Origin: Sphagnum compactum
Lineage: Eukaryota; Bryophyta; Sphagnopsida; Sphagnales
Length of the DNA stretch: 64,000 nucleotides
Direction of reading: 5' to 3'
Assembly (NCBI GenBank): GCA_965153455.1
Contig: OZ234494.1
Coordinates: 5,456,001 to 5,520,000, forward strand
A program made the position numbers and the translations under genes. The notes under the pieces are model-generated. The model searched no databases and had not been told where the DNA came from. It saw only the letters and a list, made by a program, of their open reading frames with translations. Positions 36,076-48,206 of the stretch are shown piece by piece (the first letter of the stretch is position 1; every line of letters starts with the position of its first letter).

Positions 36076-36946
36076 ATTGAGTAAGTACTCCCAATCAATT
36101 TTTCAATTTTGTAATCACTTTGATTGATTTGTGATAATATTGACATTGTTGCTCTTAACTTGAATATCAATTAGATTTCTCCTCTTTTTAATATCATCAA
36201 AGATTTATCAACAACATGTTCAATGTGACAAGAAATTGTTTCTTTCAACATTGTTATCAATTTTCTATTGTGTCAAATTTATAATTGATTTTGATTTTTG
36301 ACATTGAATCATGTATGAATTCAAGAAAATCACTATGCTAGAATTTAACAAAAGAGATTTTCTTTTTTTACATACTTCTTCTCTTTGAACTTTTTTTTAA
36401 TGATTAACTAGGTTCTAAAACCATATTAAGATATTATTCAACCTGATCAAACCAAAAAGTTACAATAACACAATTGAATGTTATAGACTTATGTTTTCAA
36501 AAGTGAGGATTTAAAAGTCAAGGAACCAAATATCAGAATTAGTGACAACTTTGTGAATATAGGAGGGGATGAAATAATGAAGTGAAGCTTCATCCATCTA
36601 ATTTTCCTACACAAATATTGAAAATTTTCAAACAATTGTAGGTTCATTGATTTTTAATTTTTGAAGAACCACCCAACATTTGCCCCCAAACACACCCACA
36701 AATTTAGAGAGATGGAAGGGTGGTGGATAGGAAATACCATTTCATCAAGTTGCAATGCCCTTGCTAACTATGGTGGTTAGGTTCAATTTTTAATTTCATT
36801 ACCTATCATGCAAAAACGTTGTGAAAATCTTTCATAATAATGACATGGCTGAAGTTCAAACATGGGACCTCTAAAAATAGTATAATGTGACAACAATTTT
36901 GGCCCCCCCCCCCCATAGTATGCTTTCACTTGTTAATAATCCATTA
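36076..36946. other. AT-rich intergenic DNA, no gene recognised
   Basis: Contains a C homopolymer tract at 36903-36914 and an isolated hAT-like end (GAAGAACCACCCAACATTTG, about 36661-36681) with no partner found. Confidence 0.3.
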
Positions 36947-37127
36947 GTCCTTACTAGTGTTGGTTTGGTATATAGGGATTTGGTGGGTATGTAACTGGGT
37001 ATTGCACATCCTAGTATGTAAAACCAAAACTAGCTAGTATTAGTTGATGGAAAACCTAGGAGATACCTAATTCACCTATTTTCCTTCACCAAACTACCAT
37101 TGCACATAATCATACCCAAAGTTTTCC

Positions 37128-37281
37128 CACTACAACAAAAGGTGTCCCTATATGCCAAGTGATTTCACTGGATTTTGAGTGAATTCATTGGTTCTAATGA
37201 ACGAGGACCAGTGAAGAAGCAACGAATTCATTGGTCTAGTGAACGAGGACTAGTGAACTACACCCACATTTTGTAGTAGTG
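37128..37281. mobile_element. CACTA mini-element, 154 bp
   Basis: Starts CACTACAACAAAAGGTG and ends ATTTTGTAGTAGTG, flanked by TCC on both sides (37125-37127 and 37282-37284), the 3-bp duplication expected of CACTA elements. The inside carries two near copies of AATTCATTGGT...TGAACGAGGAC. Nested in the hAT element at 36955-40946. Confidence 0.8.
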
Positions 37282-38749
37282 TCCTCTCTTATAAACTCCT
37301 ATTCATATATCATCTATGAATGTTTTTGGAGCTTTTGGGCATACATATGTCAAGTTTATTAAAGTTTACATGTTGTGTTTAGGGTTTTGTAGTTGTGCAA
37401 AGATTTGAAAATAAATGTCATGCATTTTACAACAAAACAATATTTCCAAGATTGATGTTTTTTATATTAACTTTGTTTTTTTGCTTCAATGGTAGTGTTC
37501 TTTCAAGTGTAATTCCAATGTAACTTGCAAGGCCTAGAGGTAATGTGTATTGTGTTTCCTTCTTTTATTACTATTGTAATTAATTTGATCTATTACTTGA
37601 AGTTTGATCGTTTTGTTTGAAGTGTGTGAACAAATTCAATTGAACTTGCTTGTGTGGTGAGAACATTGGAATATTGGCCTTCAATCCTTTGTAATTGTTA
37701 TATAATCACTTGAATCTTGGTAGGTCAAGTATGTTGTTGTAATGTTAGAAATTACGAACTTTGATATTGTGTAAGAAGAGGTATTAGACGTAGGGGAAGA
37801 TTCTATTTTGAAATCTAGAAAAATTATAGTCGATGACCTTGAGGTTGAATAACAAGCTTTATGGAAGCAAATATTGGTGTTGTTTTATGATATCCGAATT
37901 TGTTGGTTCCTACACCATCACAAGTCAACTACTTGGGTTTTTTTTGTCATGAAAGATCTTGGAGTTGATCTGCAAGTTATTAGAGACATGTGGTGTGCCA
38001 TACACCATCGAGATGGAGGAGCTCAAAGTTATGAAAGTTCTGGTGACACAAGAGATTTTTAAAAATTCATTACTTAAACAACCTAGAGCATGGCATCAAC
38101 ATCATGATGGAACTTGTGGTTGAAAATGAGCATGGACCTAATTTAGCAAAATAAAAATTAAAGAAGTTGCAAAAGGGTGCGTGGGTGCTCATACAAAAGC
38201 CAATAAATGAAACATAATTCTTCCATTAGCCATCATAACCTTTTTTGGTTTTCACAAACCCTTTTATAAAAATTACCTAAACTAAGAAAGATTTATGGAG
38301 GATCTTGTTTTGATGATAACAAAAGGATACATGTCTTTATTTATAACCATTTTATGTGTTGCTTGGTGACACATTGTGATTGTAGACATGTTTTTCCATC
38401 TTGGAAGCGATTAGTGAATAACAAAACATGGTAATTACAACATGACCTTTTGGACTAGACTGACATCCATGATTTTAAAAATGACTAAAATAGTCATTTT
38501 TTTAGTCATGGATGTTAATTCAATTCAAAAGGCCAAATCATATTTACCATGTTTTGGTGTAGGTACCAACAATGTTCATAATGATTATGGCGAGGTGTGT
38601 GTTGCCAACTATTGCAAAATTTGCCACGGCCCACAACTGCATGTTCTTTTGATTTATGGGTGTCTAGGTATGGATTAGACACTTTTGAATTAATCAATTT
38701 CATTAGTGAAGAATAGGTCCTCTACCATGTTATTTTAAGCATGTTTTAA

Positions 38750-40170
38750 AGCACAAGATACATTGGGTGTTGTTTTAGCCTTATAGGTGAAGGCATTATT
38801 AGCAAAACTCAACTTCACAAATAAAATCATTGCATGTGTTAAGGGTGAAAGAGGGCATTTGACTACATTGGCTATTACAATAACATCTGTTGTGAGTTTG
38901 TGCTCCATTGCAAATTGACACCTTTATTTTGGAACATGTTTTGAACAATGTGTTATGTCAAATGCATGTTAGTATGTCATTAACCATGACCCTGTTTGTT
39001 TTGGTATGAAAAAGATCAATTTAACAAAGTGTACAAGATCCTTTTTTCAAAGTACTATAATTTGACTTGAAAAATTAGTGAAGGGGTTGTTAGAGTGGGA
39101 AAAGGGAATGTGGAAGCTTCTTTTTCAAAGAAAGAATTGAAAATTCTTGTTAAAACTAGATTTGCATTCAAGGTGGTGTTGTTTCAAAAGACCCTTACAT
39201 GTACCAATGCAATTAACATTTACTATTCATGGTAGACTTGAGGTTTGTAGGCTAGGGTTCCAAGCGGTTACACTTGGGTTGTGATAGGAATAATTTGTGG
39301 ATGTTTTACCTTATGCATCAATGCATTATAAACTAGTCATGTGGGTATTGGCTTTTGTCAAATGTTTTGGAGGTTGCCATGATAATAATTGTGCACATGC
39401 CAGAGGGATACATTAAAAGAGATGACATTCAGCCACCATTGTAATGTGGTACATTTGAACAAGAATTAATTATTTTGTATGGTTGCATGGTTGTTGAAGT
39501 ACACTACAAGTGTTACAACCTTTTCTTTCATTTGTCACCACTGTCTCATAAGAGAAAGCTCACAATATGCTTGCTTTGATGTTTGATCCAAATTTTAAGG
39601 GGATGTAGATTGTCATTAAATTTCTTAATAATCCAAAGTTGGCTTTGGAGTTGGTGGTTACGTATGATCAAAAGGTCCTCCTTATTCTCTTGACCAAGGC
39701 TTACAAAGAGGTGCATCTTGAGATGCCCCAGCCCCTTCCACACAATGGGCTATTTCATTGGAAGATTCAATGTTTGGTTTTATTACAAACACTGCAAAAA
39801 CAAGTGAGAGTTTGCTAGCTTTTGAACTCTCTTTCTCATCATACTTCTTTCACAATTGTTAAGATTTCAAAGCCATTACCATGGTGAAAAGTTCATGCAA
39901 TTCAATTTCCACATGTTGGGTATGTGGCCTGATAATTTCTTGGTATTCCAAGCTTTCAATTTGAGTGTGAAAGAATATTTAACATTATGGGTACCCCTAC
40001 TAGCACCACAAGAAATGTGTCCTGTGTTCACCAATTGTTTTTACTACAGGAAAACAGGGATGAATGATTGGAACCTTAAATTCCTTGAAGTTTGATGTGG
40101 GTTCTCAATGTATTAGGAGCAATTATTTTTGTGGAGTTATTAATGATGGAAAGTAAAGAAATGATGATTG
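38750..40170 (+). pseudogene. hAT-superfamily transposase remnant
   Basis: Across shifting frames the translation shows hAT transposase blocks in order: a KLLFQRKN then VKTRFAFKVVLFQKTL stretch near 39110-39200, MLALMFDPNFKGM near 39568, LELVVTYDQKVLLILLTKAY near 39650, and the C-terminal dimerisation-type block FLGIPSFQFECERIFNIMGT near 39940. Numerous stops and frameshifts mean no active enzyme. The N-terminal zinc finger was not found. The position inside matched hAT ends supports the call. Confidence 0.7.
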
Positions 40171-41174
40171 TTACTAGCTGGGGATGCAACATTCATTGAA
40201 ATTGTGGTCTTTTTGTTATTTGTAAAAATTAGATTTAGGAAGAGATGGGGCTCTATGGAGGGTGTGGAAGAAGACAATAGGTGCTTGGCATTGGTATACA
40301 TATGTGGACATAAAATAACATGTATTAGCAACATTTGCTAGTTGAGATTTTGTTGCACACATACCTATGGTAGTTATAGCAAAAACCTAAACTAATGCAC
40401 ATAAAATTTAATTAGGCATGCATTGCTTTAAGATGATGATGAGTGAGTGAGATGGTCATGTTCATCTTCTTTTTCCAAAATTTCTGAAAAAAAACTCCTG
40501 ATTTTGAAATTGATGTGATTTTAAAAACATTTGTCAATGACATTTTTAGACATAATACAATGTAGATTGAATTTGTAATACTATATGATGCAAAGTTTGT
40601 TTTGAGATTATTTACTAATTTGGATTAATCTTCCGCTTTTTTATCATACCTTGTCTTGTGTTTGATGTCTCTTTTCATTGGTTCTGTTTTTCATTTAAGA
40701 TAGAATCTTATGTGAATATTCATATGAGGATGCATTTAATACTGACTGGTATGAGATCATTGTTTATTCATGTTCATACCCCCAAAACATGTAAGTTGTT
40801 ATATGGGGTTTAGGGTTTAGGGTTTAACCTTATATATCCATTCCATAAACATTTCAATTTTCATGTCATACCCAGGGCTGAATTTGGGAAAAAAATTTAC
40901 CAATACTCAATTGGTATATTGAAACAAAAATACCCACCCAAAACTGGTCCTTCCTTACCTATGTACTGGCCATCTACATGCATCTTCTTAGTTAGTAGTC
41001 ACCAATTATTCTACCAATCTCCCTACAGGACCTATTCTGTACGGGACAGGTTAAACAAGGCGAAATCCAACAACAACTCAGTTGGGGTTTATGTGCAATA
41101 GACTCATAACAGGCTTCCAATGGATGGTGCACTGAGGCTTATTGGTTCACTCTGGCCGAACAAAGTTGACCCAC

Positions 41175-41574
41175 GTACATTCTAGCTGTGGTTGGGTACC
41201 TGGTTTGGAGGGTAAAATTGAAGGTTCCGGTTCCAGTTAGTAAAAATTGAACTGGAATTGGGTCTGATATTTGGAACCAGGTTTGGACATAGAATCAGGG
41301 CTTCTTGTTTTTCAAAGAATCGAAACCAAACTGGAATTGGGATCCCAATTTTTTAATAACTAGAACCAAAACCAGATCTGGGATTTTGGAAAATAACTAA
41401 ACAAAAAAGAAGAGACTAGAACTGGGGGCCAACTGGGAATTAATCATTGATTTTGGTCTAGGGTTTAGGACTAAGTACTAGACCCAGAACTGGAACTGCT
41501 TTGATATATATTTTCTAGAACTGGAATCGGAGGTCTTTCACAGAAGGCAAGAACCACCCAACACTGGTACATTC
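41175..41574. mobile_element. Non-autonomous hAT element (41183-41566) with perfect 8-bp duplication
   Basis: The element runs from TAGCTGTGGTTGGG (41183) to GAACCACCCAACACTG (41566), 384 bp. GTACATTC flanks both sides (41175-41182 and 41567-41574). The interior has about ten GGAACTGG / CCAGTTC-like words, for example GAACTGGAATTGGG, in both orientations. Confidence 0.85.
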
Positions 41575-42442
41575 CACTACTTAGGCAGAATCTGAGAAAG
41601 GTAAGATTTGATCCTGGGAAGATACCTAGTGGAAAGTTCTAGAGGTAAGGATGCTCACACAATACTTGACAACTTGCATGCAACGTCTCCTTCTTGAGTA
41701 CAACTAATGAGAGAGAAAGAGAGAGAGGGAGAGAGAGAACCACACACTGTTGTTGTGTACCCAAGAAAGCACTCATTGAATGTCGTGCATTGAAGAAAGA
41801 TCTCACACAATTGATCATGGGGCCAATGAGAAAAGGGCCAGTCTGAATTCACAACGCCTACACTTGTACCTTCTACTTTCTGGAATGAGACCTCTTACTG
41901 GCTATGTTTAACCTGCGAAATGTTCCATTTGAAATTTGAATACTGATTTTTTGAGGTGGTAATTTTTTTGAGTTTTTTTGTTTTTTTTTTTTTTTTGGGG
42001 GGGGGGCAGAGAAGCTTGGAAAAATGTGTTTTTTTTCAATTGAACAATTTTTAAATCACCACTATTTCTAAATATAGAGTTTGAAAAATATGTGCTCCTT
42101 GGAAGCCCTGGTTTGGATGGAATATTTACAATGTTTAGAAGCAACCGAAAATTGTGAGCAAAACTCTAACAAATGCTCATTATTTGTAAGTCCCATTCTT
42201 ATCCCAGTTGGAGGAGGTTCTTTCATGATACCCCACCTTCACTCTTCCGTACTTTGACAACTTCATCCCATTGGAAACCTGTTATGCCTCAGTTTTGGAT
42301 GAACCACAACTGAGTTAACCATAACTGAGTAACCAAGGCTCCACCTCAATGATCTATCTTGTTAACCCTCCTACTTCCCCCTTCATCTAACTAGGTAAGT
42401 ATGTAGGGAATATATGAGGTTACTATGTAGGCAGGTAAGTAA
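41575..42442. other. Intergenic DNA with simple repeats
   Basis: No gene. Contains a GA-rich microsatellite (41708-41738) and a T-run followed by a G-run (41980-42007). Near 42270-42350 the word AACTGAGTTAACC and relatives recur in both orientations. Confidence 0.4.
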
Positions 42443-42451
42443 GGCACTTGG

Positions 42452-42823
42452 GCCACAGTGAACCAGCACCCACCAGTGAACCATCCACCGGATGCCCCTT
42501 ATTACTCAGTTGTGGATGAACCTCAACTGAGTTGATATTTGATTTCACCTTGGTAATCAATTTTGTAAGAAATAGGTCTCATATATAGGTAGATAGGTAG
42601 GAAAATGGGTAATAACTAGGTAAGTAGATGGGTTATACTTAGGTAAGGACTGTTTTTATTATTTACCTACTAATAAACCACTTGTGGGTTGTTAGTAGAT
42701 GGGTAGTAAAAAAAAGATACTGAGTTATGGTTAGCTGGGCAACTGGAACCCAACAGAAAACTGTTTCTTGACCATTACCATCCATCCATCATGGTGCACT
42801 GGTGGGTGCGGGTTCACTGGCCA
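42452..42823. mobile_element. MULE-like non-autonomous element, 372 bp
   Basis: About 35-bp inverted ends: left CCACAGTGAACCAGCACCCA..., right the complement of CCAGTGAACCCGCACCCACC. Both sides are flanked by GGCACTTGG (42443-42451 and 42824-42832), a 9-bp duplication as made by Mutator-like transposases. No coding sequence inside. Similar single ends lie near 10377-10402 and 41121-41157. Confidence 0.8.
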
Positions 42824-42832
42824 GGCACTTGG

Positions 42833-44109
42833 TGACTATTAGGCATGTGCATGGTTAGTACTTATGAGAGAGGAAGAAAACAGAAAAGTGTTTCCTCTCT
42901 TCACACCATCTGTCCTGCATAGTGGGCCCAGTCACTCTAGCTTGGGGACAGAGCGGTCCAATGTCTTGTTGGTTTGGTATTGCCTTTTGAACATACCAGC
43001 CTTGTCCTGTTATTGAGTATTTTAAAAAATAATTAGACTAGGGTAAATAGGCTAATAAGTGAACACTGAAGCTTTTAGAGACCATGCATTCATTCTTTCA
43101 TCACTTTTAGCCTTGGAAGTTTGAAGTGTCTATGTAACCTTTCATCAGGCTTCCTTTAGTTGTTTCCAAACCTCCACTTGGGTTTGAAATGAGCAAGATA
43201 AAACCTCCCATAGTACAAGGGTTTGAAAAATATGGTAGGACCTTGTGTGAACCCTTACTCTGAGAAGTTTTATCTTGCTCACCAATGTGCACCTTATTAC
43301 CAAACATGCTCCCATGTGTGATCAATGTGTATCCTATTACCAAACATGCTAAACTGAAAGTGAACACAAGAAAGCTCATCACCAAACAAAGGTAGAGGCC
43401 ATGGGTGTTCACTTTTTGCTTCAAGTTTTACACCTCACATTTATGACCAAGTTGTTTAGGGACAAATGTGAACAACTTTCTTGTGTGCAGAGAAAACCCC
43501 ATCAGATAGGGGCGACTCATTTTACAAATCCAGGCACATCATTGATCATGGAAAATATATCCCAAACCTGCATTAATTATGTCAAATAGTCTAGCACCTT
43601 TGTAGTAGGGTTTTTTAAAATAAATCTTAAAATGTAAGCGAGTGGCATCACTCCTATCCTTTTGTTTGCCAAAGTGCCTTCTCTAAAAATTTTGGCATAG
43701 GAATAGGAGGCCCCATGATCACTTGGTAAGTCTATTTTTGGCATACATAATTGTTTCAAAAGAAGTTGAAAGTGACAAATCCAATTTTTTCTACCTAAGT
43801 CCAATTGGCAGTCATAACACAACACAAGTTACTTCATTCAACACCAAGGACTAATATGGCCACACAAATGACATAATAATAGCATCCTTTCTAATTTGAT
43901 CATAACACACCAAAATTTTGAATGGGAGTTGAAGCCCAATCTGGTAACAAACTTTGCCCAATGCAATTCAAAGTCCCACCCACTACACCCAAATATTAGT
44001 AAATATCATGATCAAGTTCAGACACAACATCACCATGCTTGACTAGATTGTGGAAACATTAAAGCATTAAAAAACATAAAAAAACTAGTCAAGGCCCAAC
44101 ACCCATTTT
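42833..44109. other. Intergenic DNA, only weak reading frames
   Basis: Two minus-strand frames (43424-43107, 105 aa, and 43825-43577, 82 aa) have no recognised similarity. The first contains a hydrophobic stretch (LVMSFLVFTFSLACLVIGY) and the repeated CCAATGTG/ACCAAACATGCT words at 43282-43350. Not convincing as genes. Confidence 0.25.
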
Positions 44110-46240
44110 AAAGTGGTAGCACCGATTCACATTTTTTACTCTTTTCAATTGGTAATGGCCTCATGACAAGGAAAGTTCTTTTGAATAAAAAACTCTTGTG
44201 CAAACATGTGAATAGTTGTATCCAAATGTGGCCCCAATCGATTGCGCAATTTGTCTTTCATGAATGCAAGAGTGGAGAAAGTCTTTTTATCTTCCATTGA
44301 GCCATACATAGAAACAATTGCTATTTTTGCTAATCATATACTCACTTAAATGTTGACAGAACAATGGATTGTTGGTAATTGTCACCAACAACAAGTTTGT
44401 AATTGTAAATTTGTATCAAATGGCTTAGCCATAGCCTTTGTTGCTTGTGTTTTCATAGTGAGCTTAAACATGGACTATTGCATGTCAAGGAGATTAGCAT
44501 TCAAAGGTTTAGCAACTTGATCCAGTGAAGGTTTCACTTGTTTTAATTCACAATTGTGTTTCTTGATGACATTGAGAAGAAGAGAAAAAGAAACATTTGC
44601 ATTTGGTTACATCCAAAATTGAAGATACAGAATGTTGAGGGCATTCATTTATTTTAATCCACAAAACGCATTTTTAATTCTGTCAAAAACATTTTGTCTA
44701 CAACAACACATTAACATTTCACTTTGTGCAATGGATGTAAAAAAAACATCATTACACATAAGTTGATTTACCCCAATAATTACATTAAAAATGTGAGCTT
44801 GATAGGAATGACCAACAATATGAAAATATAAGGTTTCCAGACCATTGTTGAAGTCAATAACCTAATCGTGGGTGATGTGGCAAAATTGTTGTCCACTATG
44901 TCACAAAAAACTTGGAAATGTTCATGTTGGTAGCTTGTGAATGGATTAGAATACATCATGAAAAGGTCAGCTTGACAAATTTTGACTATTGTTACAAAAT
45001 CACAGATGAAAACATCCCTTCCTTGAAAAAAATTGATCAAAACATTAATTGCTTCCAATAATGACAATAAACATGACAAGCCTAACAATGTGTGAAGATC
45101 ACAGAGGAGCTTGGAATTCAACCTTGCTTGACCAACACTTTAATGTTGTTTTGTGACATCTTCACAATCAACATGTTCTATTTTGCTAGAACACGCTCAA
45201 AGGTTCCAACATTGAAATCCACCGTGTTTTAACATTTATCAAAATTTTAAATTTTTTTGTTTCCATGATCTCAACAAGTGTAGTGAATTCCAAATGACAT
45301 TTAGGGGAACTCAAAAAATAAGCATCCAAGGACAAGAACAAATCCTCCAACTTGGACACCATTCATAGGTTTAACAAAGCTTGCACTGAAAAGATTGGTT
45401 ATATGGGCCATACAATGTGCCATCATGGAAGGATAATGCTTCTCCTTTAGCTAAGATGTCATTCCAATGTGGCATCCTTCAAAAAAAGAAGTTCCATCTG
45501 CACTAAAGCAAATGAACCTTTCAATGACCTCCTTTTTATTTAACCCTCCTTGTTGTAGCAAGGATTGCATAATGACAATGGTTACATTGTATGCAATACC
45601 CCCTTCAACAACATGTTGAGGTGTGAAGAGGACAAGCACCCTTCTCCATGCTTGCATCACATACACATGGACAAAAATCCGAGACTAGTTACTGATAGTA
45701 ATAACTTCATCTACACTTAAAGAAAGAAACCTTCCAACAACCAAAAACATTTGATTTTTTTAAAATTTTGGTCGCACATAAAATTTGTCATCTCTTAACC
45801 TACCCCATTCGACCAATGTTTCATTGGATTATCAAGAACATTCAACTAAACAAACAATTTCTACATTGATGTGTAATCTGTCATGGGACAACCATCACTA
45901 AACAAATGGAAAATCAAAGCAAATTACACAAATTTTTTTTCTTGTCAACTTGAATTGCACCATACATTATTTGTTGCAACACTATTTCAAAACCCTTAGA
46001 AAAGTACAAATTTTCATTAACCACATGATAATTTGTTTTCAAGAAATAATGATCCCCCACTTATACTCCTAGCATGGCTACCAAAGCCTTACAACAACCA
46101 ACATGTTTCCACAGAAAATTTGACTTTGGAACCAAAAGTATAGTTTTGGTCTTAATTCGTGTGCAAATCTTGTAGATGTCACACTTGAACAACTTTCCCA
46201 TTAGAATTTAATATAGATTTAGCCCACAGAACTTCATTGC
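44110..46240 (-). pseudogene. Second hAT-like transposase-derived pseudogene (ZNF862-like type)
   Basis: On the minus strand, in order: an N-terminal zinc-finger-like NFLWKHVGCCKALVAMLGV block near 46080, RFICFSADGTSFFEGC near 45500, SSPKCHLEFTTLVEIMETK then NVKTRWISMLEPL near 45230, a long open stretch 45121-44780 with LPLLEAINVL-like and RDVFICDFVTIVKICQADLF, and a C-terminal FMKDKLRNRLGPHLDT-like block near 44230. The order fits domesticated or transposed hAT proteins with DUF4371-type cores. Many stops and frameshifts. Terminal repeats were not located. Confidence 0.55.
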
Positions 46241-46249
46241 CTAAATATT

Positions 46250-47030
46250 TTGCAAGTGCCTATTCAAGGCATAGGCCTTTTTTTCTTTTTTTTTTGCAAT
46301 TTCAATGTTCGTAGTTGCCACTACTAGATCCACAATCATGCATTCAGACTCCCCAATATCAATTGCTTGCTATCATCAAGAAGCACTTTAAGTACTTTCT
46401 AGATGTAGAAAAAGATATGAATTATTTAACATTTTTTGAAATTGTTTATAGGCATTCAATGAGGATGAGGAATAGAACCATGGTGTGTTAATGAATAGAA
46501 GCACTCTTGCTACAATAGTTTCAAATGGGACAGTGAAAGTGACTACAAGTGCTACTATTGCAACAATAATTAAGGTAGAATCGTCATTAAATGATTCTTC
46601 TTTACATTCACATGATGAAAAAGAGATCATGAACCCTGTTGTAGTGGTTTCAAAAGCAAAAGCATCAATTGTTTCGAAGGAGGAAGACTCAAATGAAAAG
46701 CCTTCTAAATCTAAAAATGAGGCAGCAAAGGAGTTGCAAGTACAATAGTTTGAAACAAAGACAAAAAATTGTTTTGTCTACCAAAAGGAAAGATGGGTTT
46801 TTTTATGAATCATCAAATTCAGAAGAGGAGTCAATTCCAACCACACATGTGACACTGGTTCTAGCTATGAAGGTGGCAGCAAAAGTGGAGCATTCTAATG
46901 AATTGTCATCAAACTCTTTTCTTAACATTTACTATTTACATTCAAGCACAATGCACTTTCCAAGAAGTCCCAATATCTTGCAAGCATATGAATGGATCCA
47001 TTCCAAGCTTGAATGCCAATAAACCAACCC
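46250..47030 (+). other. Uncharacterised coding-like stretch
   Basis: Two overlapping plus-strand frames (46485-46748 and 46669-47022) are rich in Ser, Lys, Glu and Val, as in disordered proteins. No domain recognised and no start context or splice sites that decide a gene model. May be part of a decayed gene or transposon. Confidence 0.2.
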
Positions 47031-47034
47031 ACAC

Positions 47035-47775
47035 GTAGTGGGTGTTTTCTAAGTAAACCTAGTAACCACCAATTACAATAGGTGTTTTCTAAGCACACCC
47101 AGTAACCACCAATTATAGTAGTTGTTTTTTAAGCACACCCAGTAACCATTAAGCATATCAAGTGCTTTCAAAGCACACCTAATAACTAATAAGTGCAATC
47201 AATGCTTTTTAAGTACACCCAGTGACCACCCATCACAATCAATGCTAACTAAACACACCCAGTACCCATGACCAAACATAATCAGTGTTTTGTAAGCACA
47301 CCCAATACCCACCAAGCATAGTGAGTGTTTTCCAAGCACAACCTCTTTCCAAGCACAGCGAGTGTTTTCCAAGCACAACAATTTTCTTTCCAAGCATAAT
47401 GAGTGCTTTCCAAGCACAACTTTTTTCCAAGCACAACAATTTCTTCCCAAGCATAATGAGTGTTTTCCAAGCACAATCAGTAAGGTTAGTAAGGACAGTA
47501 AATGTTTTCCAAGCATTTTTAGTAATTAACAAACATGATTGGTACTTCCCAATAATAAGTCAAAAACATTATGGGTGTTTTTTAAACACACTTGGTGCTT
47601 TCCAAACATTCCTAGCAATTAACAAGCAAAATAGGTGTTTTCCAAGCACTCCAAGTAACCAATAAGCACAAGTGATGTTTTCCACGCACTTCCAATAACC
47701 TGCAAACACAATGGGTATTCTACCAACATTCCCATCAACCTCCAAGCATAATGGGTACATTTTGAGCACTACCAA
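47035..47775. repeat. Degenerate minisatellite, unit about 55-60 bp
   Basis: Around a dozen units carry TTTTCCAAGCACACCCAGTA or variants, alternating with ACCAAGCATAATGAGTG-like words. The middle part (47330-47480) has a shorter period built on TTTCCAAGCACAA. The cysteine/tryptophan-rich frames on the minus strand are repeat translations, not genes. Confidence 0.8.
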
Positions 47776-48206
47776 TTTACTTTAAATAATTATTGCCACA
47801 ACAAAATTTTCATTACATAAGCCTTAGTTCAATTTCTCCATCTAGAATGAAACACTTTTGGGCCAAATCCCTTATTAGTAGCCTCTCTTAAATTAAACAT
47901 TCAATACATGACCATTGACCACTCTATCTCAATTAGGTCAAGTATGTAGACATGTCCTTCCACCACTAATTACTAACAACAACCATTTAAAACTCCATTT
48001 TCCATAAAATCAAGCAACAAATAAAACCATAAAATGAAACTTTGTCAATAGGTTTTAATTTAATTAAAATTTAGAAGAATTCAAGAAAAGTGAACAAACT
48101 TGTGGAAAAAACTCACTTGACATAATTGGTTCTGAAAATGCATGTAACAAGTTCTCCGCCATCAACATCCATACTTCACTTAAGCCCAAATCACATGTTA
48201 AATTCT

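Larger units (their letters stand above)
36955..40946 (+). mobile_element. Large hAT element with decayed transposase, 3992 bp
   Basis: Left end TAGTGTTGGTTTGGTATATA, right end AATACCCACCCAAAACTG in inverted relation. Flanking GTCCTTAC (36947-36954) and GTCCTTCC (40947-40954) are an 8-bp target duplication with one mismatch. It encloses a plus-strand hAT transposase remnant (about 38750-40170), which makes it the candidate former autonomous relative of the small (C/T)AGTGTTGGG elements in the window. A CACTA mini-element is nested at 37128-37281. A telomere-like (TTTAGGG)3 tract is at 40807-40827. Confidence 0.75.

Noticed and set aside
40874-40946. A 73-bp hAT-like mini-element with flanks GTCATACC / GTCCTTCC
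   Set aside because: The right end and flank fit better as the end of the large element starting at 36955, whose flank GTCCTTAC matches 7 of 8.
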